DNA from: DATLFA01 sp039934635
GTDB lineage: Bacteria; Actinomycetota; Acidimicrobiia; Acidimicrobiales; WLNW01
Assembly: GCA_039934635.1 (NCBI GenBank)
Contig: JBDTLT010000052.1
Location: forward strand, 1 to 28,258
Length of the DNA: 28,258 nucleotides
Reading direction: 5' to 3'
Below the pieces are notes generated by a model. That model was not told where the DNA came from, ran no database searches, and saw only the letters and a list, made by a program, of their open reading frames with translations. The position numbers and the translations under genes are program-made. Positions 24,246-28,258 of this stretch are shown in pieces (position 1 is the stretch's first letter; each line of letters begins with the position of its first letter).

Positions 24246-25073
24246 ATGACGAACACTGCACGCAAGCCCACGGTGAAGCTCGAACGGCAAGGGCCGGTGG
24301 CGGTGGTCTCGTTCGATCGCCCCGAGAAGCTCAACGCGTGGGCGTGGGGGCCGACCGACGACCTCTGCGCGATCGCCGACGAGCTGCGCTTCGACGCGTC
24401 GGTGCGCTGCGTCGTGTTGCGCGGCGAGGGCCGAGCGTTCTGTGCCGGCGAAGACCTGAAGCCCGAGACCGACGATGTCGTCGAGCGCCATCCGGGGCGT
24501 AGCGCGGCCGAGCGCACGCTCATCTCGTATGAACGGGCCAAGTACCTCTTCGAACGGTGGAAGGTCGTCGATCAGTTGCCGCAGCCCGTGATCGCGGCGA
24601 TCCACGGCTATTGCCTCGGGGCCGGCCTCGAGATCGCCATGCTCGCCGATATTCGTATCGCCGCGACCGATGCGATCTTCGCGCTGCCTCAGGTCACGCT
24701 CGGAACGCAGATCGTCGGCGGTGCCGATCTGCGCATGGTCAGTGAGCTCGGTGCGGCACGTACGAAGTGGTTGGCGATGACCGGTCGGCGCTTTGGTCCG
24801 GTCGAGGCCGAGCAGTGGGGCCTCGTGCAGCTCGTCGTCGAGCCCGATGCGTTGCTCTCGACCGCACTCGATCTCGCCCGCGAGATTGCCGCGAATGCGC
24901 CCCTCGCCGTGCAAGGTGTCAAGCGAGCCGTCAACCATGTCGCCTATCGCGGGTTCGACGAAGCCGCGAACTTCGAGTCATTGGCATCGTCGGTGCTGTG
25001 GACTTCCGAAGATGTCTACAAAGGCTTCGCCGCCAAGGCGCGCAAGGAACAAGCCGACTTCGAGGGCCAATGA
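24246..25073 (+). CDS. Crotonase-fold enoyl-CoA hydratase/isomerase family protein
   Basis: This 275-residue protein acts on an acyl-CoA. The crotonase oxyanion hole (AFCAGEDL, 64-71) and GYCLGAGLEIAMLADIRIA (121-139) are clear; E129 matches the first catalytic glutamate. The second, usually in a QPEI-type segment, is Gln149 here (ALPQVTLG), so ordinary water addition is doubtful and isomerase or thioester-hydrolase type chemistry is possible. The start is ATG 24246. A -10-like TACGCT at 24232-24237 would give a nearly leaderless mRNA. It is divergent from the protease array and overlaps the thioesterase gene by ATGA. Confidence 0.92.
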   Translation: MTNTARKPTVKLERQGPVAVVSFDRPEKLNAWAWGPTDDLCAIADELRFDASVRCVVLRGEGRAFCAGEDLKPETDDVVERHPGRSAAERTLISYERAKYLFERWKVVDQLPQPVIAAIHGYCLGAGLEIAMLADIRIAATDAIFALPQVTLGTQIVGGADLRMVSELGAARTKWLAMTGRRFGPVEAEQWGLVQLVVEPDALLSTALDLAREIAANAPLAVQGVKRAVNHVAYRGFDEAANFESLASSVLWTSEDVYKGFAAKARKEQADFEGQ

Positions 25074-25873
25074 TGCAAGGGTTGCTCCATGAGCACTGCG
25101 CGCTGACCCAAGCAGCGGACAGTGCCTTCGAGCGAATCTGCGACAAGACCTGGTGGGGTCACGGTGCGTTGTTCGGCGGGTATGTGCAAGCGCTCGCCCT
25201 GAAGTCGATGACCGCGGCCTCGGGCAACGACGAACAGCTCCCGCAGTCGATGACCATGCATTTCATCCGGCCGTTCCTCGACGGCCCGTTTCGCGCCGAG
25301 ACGAAGGTCGAACGAGCCGGGCGCAATATGTCCAACGTCAGCGCGCGCCTCTTTTCGAACGGAAAGCTCGCGGGGCTGGCGCTGGCCAGCTTCGGTACCT
25401 GGCGTGAGTTCAACGAGTTCCGCGCGGTGCGGTCACCGGACATCGCTCCGATCCGACGTGATGAGGCACCGGTGGCGACACCGCTCGGGGTGCCGACGCA
25501 CGAACACTTCGACATGTATCCGCGAATCGGTACGTTTGCGCGCGGCGGCGGCGACGCCCACGTCGGTGGTTGGGTCGTGCAACGCGACTACGGCGCGATC
25601 GACCATCTGTTCATTCCGGTTGTCGCCGACCTCTGGATACCCGCGGCCTACCACCGGTGGACCGAGCCGTCTCCCGCGGTGTCCGTCGACATCACCACCC
25701 ACTTCCGTTCGCCGCTGCCACGCGACGACATTCCGCCCACCAGCGAAGTGCTCGTCGACCTCCGCACCGTGGGTTCCATCGGTGGGTTCGTCGACGAAGA
25801 CGTCAACATCTGGAGCGCGTCAGGTGTCCTCCTCGCGCAGAGCCGCCAGATGCGGTTCGTTCACGCCCTCTGA
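25070..25873 (+). CDS. Acyl-CoA thioesterase-like double hot-dog protein
   Basis: This 267-residue protein likely hydrolyses acyl-CoA thioesters to the free acid and CoA. It contains two hot-dog halves. The first begins with WWGHGALFGGYVQALALKSM (28-47), a typical thioesterase-4HBT_3 start. The second contains HLFIPVVADLWIPAAYHRW (179-197) and SVDITTHFRSPLP (205-217). The start ATGATG at 25070-25075 overlaps the crotonase stop, so the pair is translationally coupled and may work on the same acyl-CoA. The gene's last 54 bases overlap the 3' end of the RNA methyltransferase on the other strand. Substrate unknown. Confidence 0.88.
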   Translation: MMQGLLHEHCALTQAADSAFERICDKTWWGHGALFGGYVQALALKSMTAASGNDEQLPQSMTMHFIRPFLDGPFRAETKVERAGRNMSNVSARLFSNGKLAGLALASFGTWREFNEFRAVRSPDIAPIRRDEAPVATPLGVPTHEHFDMYPRIGTFARGGGDAHVGGWVVQRDYGAIDHLFIPVVADLWIPAAYHRWTEPSPAVSVDITTHFRSPLPRDDIPPTSEVLVDLRTVGSIGGFVDEDVNIWSASGVLLAQSRQMRFVHAL

Positions 25874-27034
25874 ATCTCGCTGCGCCGCCCGCCGCTGCCA
25901 AAGCGTGACGTCGATGCCGCCGTTCTTGGTGCGCAAGATCGGATTGAGCGCCAGACCCGTGGCGCGTGCGAGCGTGTCGTCGGCAGCCAAGAACGCGAGA
26001 TCCCACGACGCGAGGGGTCCCTTCGCGACGTTGCCCAACGACGCGTAGAGATCGCGCAGGCCCTTGTTCGACGTCACTCGCACGCCGTACGGGGGGTTCG
26101 TCACGATCATGCCCGACCCTGCGTCGCGCACTTCGTCGAGCTTGGCCGTCGCCGTCAAGGCCGCGGCGTGCGTGTGCACGAGGTCGGCGACACCGGCGCG
26201 CTCGGCGTTGCCGATCGTGGTTTCGATGGCGCCCGCGTCGCGGTCACACGCAATGATCGTCGGCTCGCGCGGCGCATCGTCGCGCGTTGCTCGGATCGAC
26301 GCCTTGACGCTGGCCCATGTGCCCGGCTCGAACGACGGCCACTGCTGAAACGAGAACTCACGACCGGCGCCCGGAGCGCGCTGTGCCGCGATGAGAGCGG
26401 CTTCGATGGCGATCGTGCCCGACCCGCACATCGGGTCGAGCAGCGTAGGTGCTTGCCGCTGCGTCCCCCGCGCCGTCGAGAATTGCTCGGGCGCCGCCCA
26501 GCCGCAGCTGAGCAAAATGGCGGCGGCAAGTGTCGGCCGCAGTGGTGCTTTGGCGATGCCGAGGCGCCAGCCGCGCTGATGCAACGGGCGGCCCGAGCTG
26601 TCGGCGCTGACCGTGCATACGTCGCGATCGAAGCGGATGATGAAGAGTTGCGCGTCGTCGGCATCGTCGCCGAGGTCGCGCCCGAAGACGCGCGTGAATC
26701 GTTCGGCGATGGCATCGGTGTGATACAGCCGAGACCGGTGCGACGTCACGGCGAAGCGAACGGCGCGCTCAGGAGATGCGAAGTCGAACCAAGGTGTGCC
26801 GGCCGCACCGGCTTCGAGCTCTTCGAAGCTGCGGGCGCGAAAGTTGCTGACGCGGGTGATGATGCGGGTGGCCGTGCGCGACCACACGTTGGCCGCGTAG
26901 AGCTGGCGTGTCGACGCGCGGAACTCGACCCCGCCGCGACGAGCGCGGCAGTAGCCGACGCCGAGAGCGTCGAGCTCGCGCTCGACGAGCCCCTCTAGTC
27001 CCGGAAGACAAACGGCGAACGCGTCGTGTTGCAG
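25820..27034 (-). CDS. THUMP-domain RNA methyltransferase, RlmL-type (23S rRNA guanine-N2); start CTG inferred
   Basis: This enzyme would methylate guanine N2 in 23S rRNA using SAM. The class I domain is clear: LLDPMCGSGTIAIEAAL (198-214), the acidic ACDRDAGA (262-269) and NPPYG (313-317). Before it come a ferredoxin-like/THUMP region and the family-specific WSRTATRIITRVSNF (51-65). The family pattern begins about 45 residues before WSRTATRI, and an uninterrupted match (VCLPGLEGLVERELDALG, then RRGGVEFRASTRQLYAAN) is seen in the same frame back to 27020. No ATG, GTG or TTG precedes it; the first standard start is GTG at 26887, which would cut off the N-domain. CTG at 27034, seven bases after the thiolase TAG and in the same frame, is the best candidate. 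About 404 residues. Confidence 0.8.
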   Translation of the reverse strand: MQHDAFAVCLPGLEGLVERELDALGVGYCRARRGGVEFRASTRQLYAANVWSRTATRIITRVSNFRARSFEELEAGAAGTPWFDFASPERAVRFAVTSHRSRLYHTDAIAERFTRVFGRDLGDDADDAQLFIIRFDRDVCTVSADSSGRPLHQRGWRLGIAKAPLRPTLAAAILLSCGWAAPEQFSTARGTQRQAPTLLDPMCGSGTIAIEAALIAAQRAPGAGREFSFQQWPSFEPGTWASVKASIRATRDDAPREPTIIACDRDAGAIETTIGNAERAGVADLVHTHAAALTATAKLDEVRDAGSGMIVTNPPYGVRVTSNKGLRDLYASLGNVAKGPLASWDLAFLAADDTLARATGLALNPILRTKNGGIDVTLWQRRAAQRDSEGVNEPHLAALREEDT

Positions 27035-27040
27035 CGGGCC

Positions 27041-28213
27041 CTACGGTTGCGAGACGATCAGGGCGCTCGTCGGGACCGCCGTGCCCGCGGTGACGAGCAC
27101 GTTCTCCACGTCGTCGACCTGGTTGACCGCGCTACCGCGCACTTGCCGCACCGCTTCGGCGATGCCGTTCATGCCGTGGATGTAGGCCTCACCCAGTTGC
27201 CCGCCGTTGGTGTTGATGGGCAGGCGGCCGCCGATCTCGAGGGCGCCGTCACGGATGAAGTCCTTGGCCTCGCCACGGGCGCAGAAGCCGAACTCTTCGA
27301 GTTGTGGCAAGACCAGCGGAGTGAAGTGGTCGTAGAACACGGCTGTCTGGATGTCGGCAGGACCGATACCGGAGTTGTCGTAGAGCTGCTGGGCGCACAA
27401 CCCCATCTCGGGGATGCCGGTGATCGACGGGCGGTAATAGCTGCGCATCATCTGTTGGCCCGAAGCCGACCCTTGTGCCGCCGCCGCGATCTTGGCCGGT
27501 TTTTGGCGCAGGTCGCGGGCGCGCTCCATCGTTGTCACGAGCAACGCTTGGCCGCCGTCGCTCTCTTGGCAACAGTCGAGCAGGTGTAGCGGATACATGA
27601 TCCAGCGGCTGTTCTGGTGATCTTCGAGCGTGATCGGCCGCTGATAGAAGTGGGCCTTGGGATTGGTCGCGGCATGCCGGCGGTCGGCAACGGCGACGCG
27701 GCCAAAGTCTTCGCTCGTTGCGCCGTACTCGTGCATGTAGCGCGTGGCGAACATCGCCACCCACGACGCGGGCGTCAAGAGTCCGAACGGCGACGACCAG
27801 GAGAAACTGACTTCGGACACCTCGGCACCGGCCGGGCGATCTTGCACACCGGCACCGAAGCGCGCCCACGACCGTTCGTTGAAGGCGCGATAGACGAGCA
27901 CGTAGTCGGCTTGTCCCGACGCAACGGCCATCGCGGCTTGCGCGATCGTGCCACACGCCGCACCGCCGCCATGGTGGATCATCGAGAAGTGGGTCAGATT
28001 GGGGATACCCAGATTGCGAGCGACTTCGATTTCGGTGTTCATCTCTGCGGAGAACGTGACGATGCCGTTCACTTGCTCGGCGGAGACGCCGGCGTCGTCG
28101 AGCGCCGCCTGACACGCTTCGACCGCGAGCGCCAAGGGAGTGCGGCCCGAGTCCTTGGAGAACTCGGTGGCGCCGATGCCGACGATGGCAGTGGTTCCGG
28201 AGAAGTTCATCAT
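27041..28213 (-). CDS. Thiolase-fold lipid-transfer protein, Ltp2-like (non-thiolase chemistry)
   Basis: A 390-residue thiolase-superfamily protein of the SCP-x/lipid-transfer branch. Marks are ATEFSKDSGRTPLALAVEA (15-33), HHGGGAACGTIAQAAMAV (80-97), LPINTNGGQLGEAYIHGMNG (331-350) and GTAVPTSALIV (377-387). The nucleophile cysteine that begins the usual CAxG loop is replaced by glycine in HHGGGAACG. Two tyrosines, Y294 (FYDHF) and Y344 (EAYIHG), fall at the positions I recall as essential in the actinobacterial steroid side-chain aldolase Ltp2. A retro-aldol reaction on a CoA thioester is thus more likely than thiolysis. The start is ATG 28213 (or 28210). An upstream gene ends five bases before, as expected for the partner DUF35 protein. 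Confidence 0.87.
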   Translation of the reverse strand: MMNFSGTTAIVGIGATEFSKDSGRTPLALAVEACQAALDDAGVSAEQVNGIVTFSAEMNTEIEVARNLGIPNLTHFSMIHHGGGAACGTIAQAAMAVASGQADYVLVYRAFNERSWARFGAGVQDRPAGAEVSEVSFSWSSPFGLLTPASWVAMFATRYMHEYGATSEDFGRVAVADRRHAATNPKAHFYQRPITLEDHQNSRWIMYPLHLLDCCQESDGGQALLVTTMERARDLRQKPAKIAAAAQGSASGQQMMRSYYRPSITGIPEMGLCAQQLYDNSGIGPADIQTAVFYDHFTPLVLPQLEEFGFCARGEAKDFIRDGALEIGGRLPINTNGGQLGEAYIHGMNGIAEAVRQVRGSAVNQVDDVENVLVTAGTAVPTSALIVSQP

Positions 28214-28218
28214 GATCG

Positions 28219-28258
28219 TCAGCCTGCCTTCGGAAGTGCGAGGTCGATCGTGCCGGTG
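28219..28258 (-). CDS. C-terminal end of a gene upstream of the Ltp2-like gene (partial)
   Basis: Only 12 codons before a TGA are inside the window (reading TGTIDLALPKAG), five bases upstream of the Ltp2-like gene. In actinobacteria the gene in this place is often an OB-fold/DUF35 protein or a MaoC-DUF35 fusion that partners the aldolase. That is an inference from context; the visible residues do not identify it. Confidence 0.4.
   Translation of the reverse strand, partial: TGTIDLALPKAG

Noticed and set aside
22889..24541. 550-codon protease start inside the crotonase gene
   Set aside because: Overlaps a divergent crotonase gene and contains no sensible sequence before residue MERI; AGGAG supports GTG 24139.

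Overview
The window looks like a piece of a high-GC actinobacterial chromosome. Marks of this are T/S-rich lipoproteins, a DUF2510 tail on an HtpX-type protease, a mycobacterial-type extended methionine aminopeptidase, an LCM-family methyltransferase, frequent GTG starts and many acyl-CoA enzymes. The mix, including a tryptophan dioxygenase plus kynurenine monooxygenase pair, would fit the Acidimicrobiia (Ilumatobacter-like), but no marker gene fixes the taxon. I see no tRNA, rRNA, CRISPR array, insertion sequence or phage gene. Coding density is very high: the longest stretch without a gene is about 130 bases, so there is no unexplained gap above 300 bases.

Layout from left to right. A fatty-acyl-AMP ligase runs off the left edge (minus). 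Next is a 1153-residue membrane GAF-PAS-PAS-GGDEF-EAL protein (minus). A MaoC-type hydratase and an extended type I methionine aminopeptidase lie on the plus strand. Then a minus-strand block is transcribed leftward from 12878 to 6712: ABC ATPase, permease, substrate-binding lipoprotein, a strong terminator hairpin, a degenerate Ldh2-family protein, an amidohydrolase-2 protein and a methyltransferase. From 13010 to 15777 the plus strand holds a histidine phosphatase, an LCM-family methyltransferase and an acyl-CoA dehydrogenase.

From 24139 leftward to 15809 runs a tightly packed seven-gene minus-strand array: HtpX-like protease with a DUF2510 tail, beta-propeller-like lipoprotein, DUF2752 membrane protein, coiled-coil DUF3048 protein, RNB ribonuclease, kynurenine 3-monooxygenase and tryptophan 2,3-dioxygenase. 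A crotonase and an acyl-CoA thioesterase follow on the plus strand. They meet a convergent RlmL-type RNA methyltransferase, with overlapping 3' ends. Last come a thiolase-fold lipid-transfer (Ltp2-like) protein and the last 12 codons of a gene upstream of it (minus).

As a working unit, the best candidate for an undescribed system is the six-gene ABC transporter/Ldh2/amidohydrolase/methyltransferase block. It looks like an uptake-and-processing cassette for an unknown small molecule, its dehydrogenase-like member seems to have lost the family's active-site histidines, and an internal terminator divides transport from enzymes. Second is the envelope/RNase/kynurenine array. Third is the RNA methyltransferase, which has no standard start codon ahead of its THUMP region and begins directly behind an in-frame stop. 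Stop/start overlaps of the ATGA type occur at least five times, so translational coupling is a general habit here.
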